Assembly (NCBI GenBank): GCA_038106185.1
Contig: JAYODE010000005.1
Coordinates: 1 to 64,000, forward strand
DNA: 64,000 nucleotides
Reading direction: 5' to 3'
From: UBA4582 sp038106185
GTDB taxonomy: Bacteria > Pseudomonadota > Gammaproteobacteria > Pseudomonadales > Azotimanducaceae
This document shows positions 1-7,683 of this stretch, in pieces (position 1 is the stretch's first letter; every line of letters starts with the position of its first letter). The notes under the pieces were generated by a model. That model was not told the origin of the DNA and did not search any database. It worked only from the letters and a program-made list of their open reading frames with translations. The translations under genes were made by a program, and so were the position numbers.

Positions 1-183
1 TGCCGTGCTCGCCAGCACGCATTACTGTTAGGCCGCAGCCTCCAATAGCGCTATTCTAATCTGGACCATTAGGTACAACAGATTCAACCTGGCAGCGATG
101 GTTGGTAGTCGTTCAGTATGCTGCAAGGTCACAGGAGCCTATCCTCACAACCGTCAACTCGCCTCTCAAAGAGACTCACCGCC

Positions 184-1485
184 ATGGCAGTTATCACTCA
201 GCATCGCTTACCCGGGCTTGTTTTAAAAGACCACCTGTTTGACCTGCCATTACGCCATGCCAAGCCCAATGACCGCAGGATCGAGGTATTCGCGCGCGAA
301 GCTGTAGCGCTGGAGCATGAGCACGCTGAGCTTCCCTGGCTGGTATTTTTCCAGGGCGGGCCAGGTTCAGGCTCGCCCCGCCCCATGGGTCGCACCGGCT
401 GGTTGGGTGCTGCCGTGAAGAAATTTCGTGTGCTGCTGCTGGACCAGCGTGGCACAGCGAGAAGTTCTCGAATCGATGCCACGTCACTGGCCATTGAAGG
501 CACGCCCGAGGCCCAGGCAGATTATCTGGCCTGCTTTCGTGCCGACGCGATTGTCGAAGATGCGGAGGCGATTCGCCGAGAACTCTGTGGAGATTTGCCA
601 TGGACGATCCTTGGGCAAAGTTTCGGTGGTTTCTGCGCCCTCAATTACCTGTCGTTTCACCCGGCGGGCCTGAAAGGTGTGATCATTACCGGCGGCATTC
701 CTCCCATCGGTGTAGCCATTGATGATATCTATCGTGCCACTTACCAGCGGGTGATTGATCGCAACACTGAGTTCTACCAGCGTTACCCAGGCGATGCCCA
801 GCGTGTCCGTGAGATTGTTGATTATCTGCAGGCCAACACGGTATACCTGCCGGGTGGCGCCCACCTGACTCCCGCGGTCCTGCAATTGCTGGGCTTGGAC
901 TTTGGCTTCTCCGATGGCTTTGAAACAGTGCACTATCTGCTAGAAGACGCGTTTATTACTGGTCCGAAGGGTCCAACCCTGTCCCACAACTTCCTTGCTG
1001 GTATAGATATGCGCTTGCCCTTTGAAACCAGTCCACTGTTTTCTCTACTTCACGAGGCGTTGTATTGCGAGGGTACAGCGTCTGGCTGGTCGGCTGCTCG
1101 TGTTCGGCAGGAGTTCCCCATGTTTGATGCCGGCAACGCCGAACAGCAGCCGGTGCTGTTTACCGGGGAGATGATTTACCCTTGGATGTTTGAGGTGTTT
1201 CCGCGGCTTGCCCCGCTGGCAGCGGCGGCCGATCTGTTGGCCAAGCGCACAGCGTGGCCGGCGCTGTATAGCGAACATGCCCTGGCGGCAAACAAGGTGC
1301 CCACTGTGGCGGCGGTTTACGCTAACGATATGTTTGTGGAGCGGCGGTTCTCTGAAGCTGTTGTAGCGCGAGTGCCCAACATCCGCATGTGGCTCACCAG
1401 CGAGTATGAGCACAATGGTCTGCGGGCCGATGGTGAAGGCAGGGTGTTCAGTCGACTACTGGATATGTTGGAAGGCCAAATCTGA
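184..1485 (+). CDS. Alpha/beta hydrolase, S33 prolyl aminopeptidase-like
   Basis: A 433-residue alpha/beta hydrolase resembling the long form of proline iminopeptidase (peptidase family S33), which removes N-terminal proline from peptides. Visible motifs are the oxyanion loop FFQGGPGSGSPRP (about residues 54-66), the DQRGTARSS strand, the nucleophile elbow GQSFGG with Ser near 145, an acid candidate in YANDMFV near 380 and the His in EYEHNGLR near 408. There is no signal peptide, so it should be cytoplasmic. The ATG at 184 is preferred over the in-frame ATG at 118 because homology-like sequence starts just after it; neither has a strong ribosome binding site. The true substrate is uncertain. 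No operon partner is seen downstream. Confidence 0.85.
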   Translation: MAVITQHRLPGLVLKDHLFDLPLRHAKPNDRRIEVFAREAVALEHEHAELPWLVFFQGGPGSGSPRPMGRTGWLGAAVKKFRVLLLDQRGTARSSRIDATSLAIEGTPEAQADYLACFRADAIVEDAEAIRRELCGDLPWTILGQSFGGFCALNYLSFHPAGLKGVIITGGIPPIGVAIDDIYRATYQRVIDRNTEFYQRYPGDAQRVREIVDYLQANTVYLPGGAHLTPAVLQLLGLDFGFSDGFETVHYLLEDAFITGPKGPTLSHNFLAGIDMRLPFETSPLFSLLHEALYCEGTASGWSAARVRQEFPMFDAGNAEQQPVLFTGEMIYPWMFEVFPRLAPLAAAADLLAKRTAWPALYSEHALAANKVPTVAAVYANDMFVERRFSEAVVARVPNIRMWLTSEYEHNGLRADGEGRVFSRLLDMLEGQI

Positions 1486-1832
1486 GCAAACTCATTGCTC
1501 GCGAGGGATGATTGGTGATCTGTTTTACCAGCTTGCCAATCGCCATGGATAACCGTTTCATGGATAAGTTGAAGCGAAATATGTCATGCAGAGTCCAATC
1601 CTCGGATAAACCTCTCGATAAACATCATATTGAACTCTCTAAATAGCGGGAATCATCAATAGAATTTGCTCGTGAACCGAGTGCACGCGATGTGGCATGC
1701 AATGATCAAGCGCTCGCGACAATCGGATACTAGCCATCCTGCAATAAAGCCGAAGGCGGTCTGCCGGAGTCAAAACCAGGTCGAGAGGAGGGCAGGGACA
1801 GCTCTGGGTTGGATCAATAGCGATCGAATTTT

Positions 1833-1892
1833 AGTGACAAGGTGAGTGACAAGGTGAGTGACAAGTTTAGTAGAAAGTTTAGTAGAAAGTTT
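1833..1892. repeat. Tandem array, 12 bp x 5
   Basis: Five contiguous 12-bp units. Two are agtgacaaggtg, one is the intermediate agtgacaagttt and two are agtagaaagttt. The stepwise change from one variant to the next suggests successive duplication rather than independent origin. It lies between two convergent genes. Confidence 0.95.
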
Positions 1893-1944
1893 AGAGGTAG
1901 GGTCGCATCGCTGACGATGCGCATAAAGGGGTTTAAAGCACCCA

Positions 1945-1974
1945 CAAAAAAGGGGAGTCAAGCTCCCCCTTTTT
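1945..1974 (-). terminator. Rho-independent terminator of the pnt operon
   Basis: A G+C-rich stem (ggggag paired with ctcccc) is flanked by a run of A on one side and T on the other, so it can stop transcription in both directions. On the minus strand it follows pntB by about 40 bases, so it probably ends the pnt transcript. It could also stop readthrough from the S33 hydrolase. Confidence 0.85.
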
Positions 1975-1988
1975 ATCCCGCGTCCTGG

Positions 1989-2015
1989 CTGTGTTGACTG
2001 TCTTAACTGTCTTAA
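1989..2015. repeat. Tandem array, 9 bp x 3, abutting the pntB stop
   Basis: Three 9-bp units (ctgtgttga, ctgtcttaa, ctgtcttaa) end exactly at the stop codon of pntB, which begins cta on the plus strand like a fourth partial unit. This is one of several arrays here that touch a stop codon. Confidence 0.85.
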
Positions 2016-3398
2016 CTACGAAGAAGAGCCAAACTCAGACACAACACCACCAATGGAAGACTTGGCATCGCCAAACAACATGCGGGTGTTTTCGTTGAAG
2101 AACAAGGGATTGTCAACACCAGAGAAACCAGAGGCCATTGATCGCTTCAACACAAACACGGTCTTGGCTTTGTCCACGTTAATAATGGGCATGCCGTAGA
2201 TGGGGCTGTCCGGGTCGTTACGGGCGCTGGGGTTAACCACGTCGTTGGCGCCGATCACAATCGCCACATCTACCTGTTCGATGCGGGGGTTGATCTCGTC
2301 CATTTCCAGTAACTGCTCGTAGGGCACGTCGGCTTCAGCTAACAACACGTTCATGTGGCCGGGCATACGACCAGCAACCGGGTGAATGGCGTAGGTCACT
2401 TCACAGCCATTCTTTTCCAGCAACTCGCCGAGTTCTTTAACCACGTGCTGGGCTTGGGCGACAGCCATACCGTAACCGGGTACGAAGCAGACGTTGCCGG
2501 CAGCTTCCAGAATGTAATAAGCATCCTGTACCGAGATGGGTTTGACTTCACCCTCGATGGCCTTGCCTTGCTTGACGGCGCCAAAGCCGCTGAACAATAC
2601 GTTAGACAAAGAGCGGTTCATGGCCTTACACATGATGTTAGTGAGGATCATGCCGCTGGCGCCCACCAGTGCACCGGCAACGATGAGGATGTTATTGCCG
2701 ATGGCGAAACCGGCTGCGCAGGCGGCGATACCGGAATAGCTGTTCAGCAGAGAGATGACCACGGGCATGTCGGCGCCACCGATGGGAATAACGGCCATGA
2801 CGCCAAGCAACAGCGACAACACGAGTACCGCGTAGAACCAGGTCGAGTCAGGCGAGGGGTCCATGGCCAGCATGACACTGGAACCAATCAAGCCGGCCAA
2901 TAGCAGGCTGTTGACGACACGCTGGCCAGTAAAGACGATAGCGCCACTGCCGATTTTCTCGCTGAGCTTGCCGTAGGCGAGCAAGCTACCGGTGACTGTG
3001 ACGCCGCCAATGAGAATCGCCAAAATCACGGTGACCGCGATAAAGGTTGATACCGGTGCCGCATCGCCACCGCCATACAGGGCTGCCCAGCCGACTAACA
3101 GGCTGGCTGCGCCGCCTGAGCCGTTGAACAGGGCAACCATTTCCGGCATGGAGGTCATCTCAACCAGGCGCGCCGAAACGCCGCCGATCAAGGCGCCAAC
3201 GATCAAGCCGATGACAATATATTCGTAAGAGACGATGCCCTGGTCGGTGAGACCTGCGACAACCGCGATCAGCATGCCGATCGCAGACAGGCCGTTACCC
3301 TTGCGGGCAGTGGCCGGCGAGCCGAGCATTTTCAGGCCAAAGATAAACAGAATGGCCGAGACGATATAAGCAAGGTTGGCAATCAAATCTGGGCTCAT
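2016..3398 (-). CDS. pntB: NAD(P) transhydrogenase subunit beta
   Basis: A 460-residue beta subunit of proton-translocating NAD(P)+ transhydrogenase, which uses the proton motive force to make NADPH from NADH at the inner membrane. The N-terminal two thirds are hydrophobic with multiple glycine-rich membrane helices; the C-terminal domain III carries the NADP-binding sequence VPGYGMAVAQAQ and the IVIGANDVVNPSA motif. Length fits the family. The start ATG has AGGAG seven bases upstream and overlaps the 3' end of pntAb by four bases (ATGA), so translation is probably coupled. It is the last gene of the operon and is followed by an intrinsic terminator. Confidence 0.98.
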   Translation of the reverse strand: MSPDLIANLAYIVSAILFIFGLKMLGSPATARKGNGLSAIGMLIAVVAGLTDQGIVSYEYIVIGLIVGALIGGVSARLVEMTSMPEMVALFNGSGGAASLLVGWAALYGGGDAAPVSTFIAVTVILAILIGGVTVTGSLLAYGKLSEKIGSGAIVFTGQRVVNSLLLAGLIGSSVMLAMDPSPDSTWFYAVLVLSLLLGVMAVIPIGGADMPVVISLLNSYSGIAACAAGFAIGNNILIVAGALVGASGMILTNIMCKAMNRSLSNVLFSGFGAVKQGKAIEGEVKPISVQDAYYILEAAGNVCFVPGYGMAVAQAQHVVKELGELLEKNGCEVTYAIHPVAGRMPGHMNVLLAEADVPYEQLLEMDEINPRIEQVDVAIVIGANDVVNPSARNDPDSPIYGMPIINVDKAKTVFVLKRSMASGFSGVDNPLFFNENTRMLFGDAKSSIGGVVSEFGSSS

Positions 3399-3685
3399 TT
3401 CTTGGCTCCTGTCTTGCTCTTGAACATGGCAAGCATGCGGTCAGTCACCATATAGCCACCCACAACGTTAATGGTGGCCATGGCGACGGCGATAGCGCCG
3501 AGGATGTTGGCCATTTCAGAGTTGGCGATACCGGCAGAGATGAATGCACCTGCCAGAGTAATACCGGAGATGGCATTGGCGCCAGACATGAGTGGCGTGT
3601 GCAGGGTTGCCGGTACTTTGGAAATCAGTTCAAAGCCGAGAAAGATCGACAGAACCAGAATGAATGTGAGAAATACTATATCCAC
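3395..3685 (-). CDS. pntAb: NAD(P) transhydrogenase subunit alpha part 2 (membrane part)
   Basis: A 96-residue membrane protein equivalent to the C-terminal membrane domain of PntA. In three-subunit transhydrogenases, such as that of Rhodospirillum, this part is a separate polypeptide. The sequence shows three hydrophobic segments, including the ISGITLAGAFISAG stretch. The start codon is GTG with GGAG seven bases upstream. It sits 13 bases after pntAa and overlaps pntB by four bases, so the three genes form one operon. The split arrangement contrasts with the fused PntA of E. coli. Confidence 0.95.
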   Translation of the reverse strand: MDIVFLTFILVLSIFLGFELISKVPATLHTPLMSGANAISGITLAGAFISAGIANSEMANILGAIAVAMATINVVGGYMVTDRMLAMFKSKTGAKK

Positions 3686-3698
3686 GAGAAGCTCCCCG

Positions 3699-4832
3699 TT
3701 ATGCTCTTAGGTTTTTGATGGCTGTGTTGACGATTTCACCATCATGGGTGATCACGCACCCCTTAAGAATGTCGTCTTCCAGGTTCAGGTCGAAAGTCTT
3801 GGTTTCTGCGTTCCAGTATTCTGTCACCAGATTAAACAGGTTGGATGAATACATCTGGCTGGCATCTTGCGCGGTCTCGGAAGGCAGGTTCGCCACACCG
3901 ATGATGGAGACGCCGTTAATGACCACGGTTTCATCGGGTACAGAGCCTTCGACGTTGCCGCCGGTGCCGACAGCCATATCCACGATCACGCCACCTGGCT
4001 TCATGGCCTCAACCATGTCTTTGGTGACGATCCTTGGTGCGGGCCTGCCGAAGACCTGGGCGGTGGTGATGACGATGTCAGACTGGCTGATGACGTCCTT
4101 CATGCCCAGGCGTTGCAGTTCGAGTTGCTCAGGGGTCAGTTCTTTGGCGTAGCCGCCCTCTGTCTGGCCCATCTCGCCCAGATCTATCTCGACGAACTTG
4201 GCGCCCAGTGACCGCACCTGTTCGGCCACAACGGGACGGGTGTCAAAGGCATCAACCTTGGCGCCCAGGCGCTTGGCGGTTGCAATAGCCTGCAAACCGG
4301 CCACACCGGCGCCGATAACAAAGACGCGGGCTGGCTTCAGGGTGCCGGCGGGCGTCATCATCATCGGCAGGATGCGGCCCAATTTGTTGGCCGCGAGCAG
4401 CACCATGGAGTAACCGGCCAGACTGGCCTGTGAACTCAGCGCGTCCATCTTTTGTGCGCGAGTGGTACGAGGAATCATTTCCATGCTGATGGCAGACACG
4501 CCTTGACCCGCCATGGCATCGACCAGCTCAGCTTCGTTGTAAGGGTCAAGGTAGCTGATGTGCAGGGCGCCACGCTTGACCTGTTTGATATCGTCCAGTG
4601 ACGGCTTATTGACCCGCAGCAGAATATCGGCGCCACTCAGCAGGGCATGTCTGTCAGATGACAGGGTGGCACCAGCTTCTGTGTATTCAGCATCGGCAAA
4701 GCCGGCTTTGACGCCGGCGCCTGATTCGATCACGACATCGAAGCCAGCGCGGACCAGTTTTTTCACGGCATCGGGGATCAACGCCACGCGTTTTTCATTC
4801 GCGAGTGTTTCCGATGGAACGGCTATTTGCAT
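3699..4832 (-). CDS. pntAa: NAD(P) transhydrogenase subunit alpha part 1
   Basis: The soluble NAD(H)-binding domain I of transhydrogenase, 377 residues, related to alanine dehydrogenase. Visible features are the N-terminal AVPSETLANEKRVALIP motif and the Rossmann sequence VIGAGVAGLQA followed by an acidic residue (DAFDTRP) that favours NAD over NADP. The ATG at 4832 matches the family N-terminus; an in-frame TTG four codons upstream is less likely. It is the first gene of the operon. A 12-bp tandem array lies about 70 bases upstream of its start, in the region where its promoter should be, so the array could affect expression (inference). Confidence 0.97.
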   Translation of the reverse strand: MQIAVPSETLANEKRVALIPDAVKKLVRAGFDVVIESGAGVKAGFADAEYTEAGATLSSDRHALLSGADILLRVNKPSLDDIKQVKRGALHISYLDPYNEAELVDAMAGQGVSAISMEMIPRTTRAQKMDALSSQASLAGYSMVLLAANKLGRILPMMMTPAGTLKPARVFVIGAGVAGLQAIATAKRLGAKVDAFDTRPVVAEQVRSLGAKFVEIDLGEMGQTEGGYAKELTPEQLELQRLGMKDVISQSDIVITTAQVFGRPAPRIVTKDMVEAMKPGGVIVDMAVGTGGNVEGSVPDETVVINGVSIIGVANLPSETAQDASQMYSSNLFNLVTEYWNAETKTFDLNLEDDILKGCVITHDGEIVNTAIKNLRA

Positions 4833-4899
4833 AAACAACCCCAAGATAGGTAAAGGATGAATCGATGACCCGCCGGGCAGGTTTAGCCCTTGTTGAACT

Positions 4900-4947
4900 C
4901 TAGGTTAAACGCTAGGTTAAACGCGAGGTTAAACGCTAGGTTAAACG
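4900..4947. repeat. Tandem array, 12 bp x 4
   Basis: Four units of ctaggttaaacg, the third starting cg instead of ct. The array lies between the end of a short-chain dehydrogenase gene and the start of pntAa, both on the minus strand, in the presumed pnt promoter region. Confidence 0.95.
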
Positions 4948-5056
4948 CGAGCGGTTCGCCAGCCATAGGTTGGGTCACTAAAGTACGGAAAGTACCAGAA
5001 TCAATAGACCATTTCTAATACTAATCTCCCTATAAGCCATCATTATCAAGGCTCAT

Positions 5057-5833
5057 CTAAGCGGATAAGCCGTGATCAATAACGAGTTCACTGGCATTGA
5101 CGTAGCGTGCATCGTCGGAGGCCAGGTAAAGCACGCCGTTGGCGATATCTTGTGGCTTGCCCAGGATGCCGCCGGGTACTGCGGTCGCCGCAATGGCCTC
5201 GACGTCAGCTTGATTTTCACCACCCACGGGATTGGCATCCATTTTGTTCCAGATGGCAGTTTCGATGATGCCAGGGTGAATCGAGTTGACCCGCACACCG
5301 TTGCCGAGCGCCGAACATTCTTTGGCGACCGATTTGCTTAATAAGCGCACACCACCCTTGGTCATGGCATAGGCAGAAAGCCCCGGTGAGGCTTTCAGGC
5401 CGGCGACGGAGGAGACGTTGATTACTGAGCCACCGTCTTTTTCGGCCATAAAAGGTATGCCGTGCTTCAGACCAAGAAACACGCCGTCGAGATTAACGGC
5501 ATTCTGTTTCTGAAATTGGGCCATGGTCATCTCAAATATGGAGGCCCTGATGGCGATGCCGGCATTGTTGACCAGTATGTCCAGTCGACCGTGCAGCTGC
5601 CGGACTTGCTTGAGCACCTGAATCCACTCCGCTTCGCTGGTGACGTCATGGTGCAGATAGCTGGCCTGGCCGCCGGCTTGAGTAATCGCATCGACGGTGC
5701 TCATGCCAATGTCATCGACAACATCGGTGATCACTATGATAGCGCCCTCAGAAGCCAGGCGTTCGGCGCAGGCACGGCCGATTCCCATGGCGCCGCCGGT
5801 GATCAGGGCTACTTTATTGTCGACTCGTCCCAT
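5057..5833 (-). CDS. SDR family NAD(P)-dependent oxidoreductase
   Basis: A 258-residue classical short-chain dehydrogenase/reductase. It shows the cofactor motif TGGAMGIG near residue 11, the structural NNAGIA motif and the catalytic YAMTK (YxxxK) with an upstream Ser in NVSSVAG. The start at 5833 follows CAGGAG with good spacing and matches the usual N-terminus; longer readings add non-conserved sequence. The substrate cannot be told from sequence; neighbouring acyl-CoA genes make a hydroxyacyl or alcohol substrate plausible (inference). It is divergent from the carboxyltransferase gene at 6057. Confidence 0.93.
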   Translation of the reverse strand: MGRVDNKVALITGGAMGIGRACAERLASEGAIIVITDVVDDIGMSTVDAITQAGGQASYLHHDVTSEAEWIQVLKQVRQLHGRLDILVNNAGIAIRASIFEMTMAQFQKQNAVNLDGVFLGLKHGIPFMAEKDGGSVINVSSVAGLKASPGLSAYAMTKGGVRLLSKSVAKECSALGNGVRVNSIHPGIIETAIWNKMDANPVGGENQADVEAIAATAVPGGILGKPQDIANGVLYLASDDARYVNASELVIDHGLSA

Positions 5834-6056
5834 GTTGCTGACTCCTGTGCTGGTTCGGTGATAATGGTTGGCGTTGGCGGCTTTTATCGCCCGCACGATG
5901 TTCCGGAATAGTGCCTAAACTTCCGTCACTTGAACAGCGCTAATACTGGACAGTTTTCTGGTGGTTGTGGGCGACGGCCGTGAATTGCTATAAAAAGGCA
6001 GCGCCAGGGTCCAGAATAGGCCTTCAAGGGATGAGACACGCCAGGATGACCGTCTA

Positions 6057-7613
6057 ATGAGTTGGAACAAAGAAGTCCAGGAAATTGAAATGCGCCGCGA
6101 GCTGTCGCGACAGCAGGGGGGTGATGAGGCAGTCGCCTTACAGCACGCCAAGGGTCGTTTAACGATTCGAGAGCGCATCGACCAGCTGGTAGCGACAAAC
6201 AGCTTCGAGGAACACGGCGAAGGCGCGGGCTTTGCCGAGAAAGGACCGAATGGCAGCATTACCGACTTTACGCCGGCGAACTATGTCATTGGCTTTGGTG
6301 AGATCAATGGCCAGCGCGTGGCCGTGGGCGGCGAGGACTTTACCCTCAAGGGCGGCTCACCAAATGGTGCCGGGCTGCGCAAGAGCGTTTACGCTGAAGA
6401 GCTGGCGGTGCAGTTTAAGGTGCCACTGGTACGTCTATTGGAAGGCGGCGGCGGCAGTGTCGCCGGTGGCGGTGGCCCAAGGCCCCAGACTGTGGGTTCC
6501 CCGGTTTATGCAGAACCTCGATTCAAGATCATTGCCCAGGCCATGAATTGCGTGCCGGTGGTCTCAGCCGCCATGGGGCCGGTGGCCGGTTTTCCGGCAG
6601 GACGCCTGGTGGCCTCTCACTTTTCAGTCATGGTAAAGGAGACATCCCAGGTGCTGGTGGCGGGCCCGGCGCTCGTCGAGCGGGCACTGGGTGTGCGCAT
6701 GACAAAAGAGGAACTGGGTGGCTGGAAGATTCATACCCGCAGCGGCATCGTCAATAATGTTGCAGACTCGGAAGCCGATGCGCTGCAACAGGTGCAACAG
6801 TTCCTCAGCTATATGCCACGCAATGTCTGGCAGCTGGCGCCCAGGGTGGATTGTCATGATGATCCCCAACGGGCCGAAGAGGCGCTCTTGTCCATCGTAC
6901 CCAAGGATGGTCGCAAGCCCTTCAAGATGCGCGACCTGATCAATCATGTGGTGGATACAGGCTCCTTTTTTGAGATCTCACCCTTTTACGGTAAAGGTCA
7001 GATCACCGGCTTTGCTCGGTTGAATGGCGCTGTTGTGGGCATCATCGCGAATGACTGCATGCATTACGCGGGCGCCATGAGCGCCACCGGCTCACAGAAG
7101 GCGAAACGCATGATGGAGCTGTGCGATACCTTTCACCTGCCGATTGTGAACTTCCTGGATGAGCCGGGATTTATGATTGGACCCGATGCCGAGAAGGATG
7201 CGACCATTCGTTACGGCATGAGTGCCGTTGCGGCGGCCGTGCAATCGACGGTACCCTGGGCGACGGTGGCGATTCACAAGTCTTTTGGCGTGGCCTCGGC
7301 GGCCCACTTTGCACCCAACAATTATAAGTTGGCCTGGCCATCCTATGAGATGGGTGCGCTGCCAGTGCAAGGTGGAGTGACTGTGGCGTTTCATCGAGAG
7401 ATAGCCGAGGCAGCGGATCCGGAAGCCAAGCGGCTGGAGCTGGAAGCACAGCTGATGGCTCAGCGTTCACCGTTTCCGATGATGGAGAGTTTTGCGGTGC
7501 ATGAATTGATAGATCCGCGGCAGACTCGCGCACGCCTCTGCCGCTGGATAGACTGGATTGAACCTTTGCTGGAAGATCTTAAAGGGCCCGTGACCTGGGG
7601 CATGCGGCCCTAG
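6057..7613 (+). CDS. Acyl-CoA carboxylase, carboxyltransferase subunit
   Basis: A 518-residue biotin-dependent carboxyltransferase of the propionyl/acetyl/methylcrotonyl-CoA carboxylase beta family. It carries both crotonase-like halves: an N-terminal half with the VRLLEGGGGSVAGGGG glycine-rich oxyanion region, and a C-terminal half with DEPGFMIG and a second glycine/alanine-rich segment near YGMSAVAAAVQ. These enzymes move CO2 from carboxybiotin to an acyl-CoA. The length matches the family. No biotin carboxylase or biotin carrier gene is adjacent, so its partner must lie elsewhere. Substrate specificity cannot be assigned. Confidence 0.9.
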   Translation: MSWNKEVQEIEMRRELSRQQGGDEAVALQHAKGRLTIRERIDQLVATNSFEEHGEGAGFAEKGPNGSITDFTPANYVIGFGEINGQRVAVGGEDFTLKGGSPNGAGLRKSVYAEELAVQFKVPLVRLLEGGGGSVAGGGGPRPQTVGSPVYAEPRFKIIAQAMNCVPVVSAAMGPVAGFPAGRLVASHFSVMVKETSQVLVAGPALVERALGVRMTKEELGGWKIHTRSGIVNNVADSEADALQQVQQFLSYMPRNVWQLAPRVDCHDDPQRAEEALLSIVPKDGRKPFKMRDLINHVVDTGSFFEISPFYGKGQITGFARLNGAVVGIIANDCMHYAGAMSATGSQKAKRMMELCDTFHLPIVNFLDEPGFMIGPDAEKDATIRYGMSAVAAAVQSTVPWATVAIHKSFGVASAAHFAPNNYKLAWPSYEMGALPVQGGVTVAFHREIAEAADPEAKRLELEAQLMAQRSPFPMMESFAVHELIDPRQTRARLCRWIDWIEPLLEDLKGPVTWGMRP

Positions 7614-7683
7614 GCAGCGCCGAAGACACCCCTGCGTCAGCAAAAAGACGTGACCACTGCGAGTACTATTGGATGATGTGTTA

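Larger units (their letters stand above)
1486..2015. other. Intergenic region between convergent genes
   Basis: These 530 bases separate the S33 hydrolase from the pnt operon and hold no convincing gene. They contain a loose 15-bp duplication of catggataa-type sequence at 1544-1573, a 12-bp tandem array at 1833-1892, an intrinsic terminator at 1945-1974 and a 9-bp array that runs up to the pntB stop codon. Confidence 0.7.

Noticed and set aside
118..183. N-terminal extension of the S33 hydrolase from the upstream ATG
   Set aside because: The extra 22 residues lack family-like sequence; the ATG at 184 is closer to the usual start.
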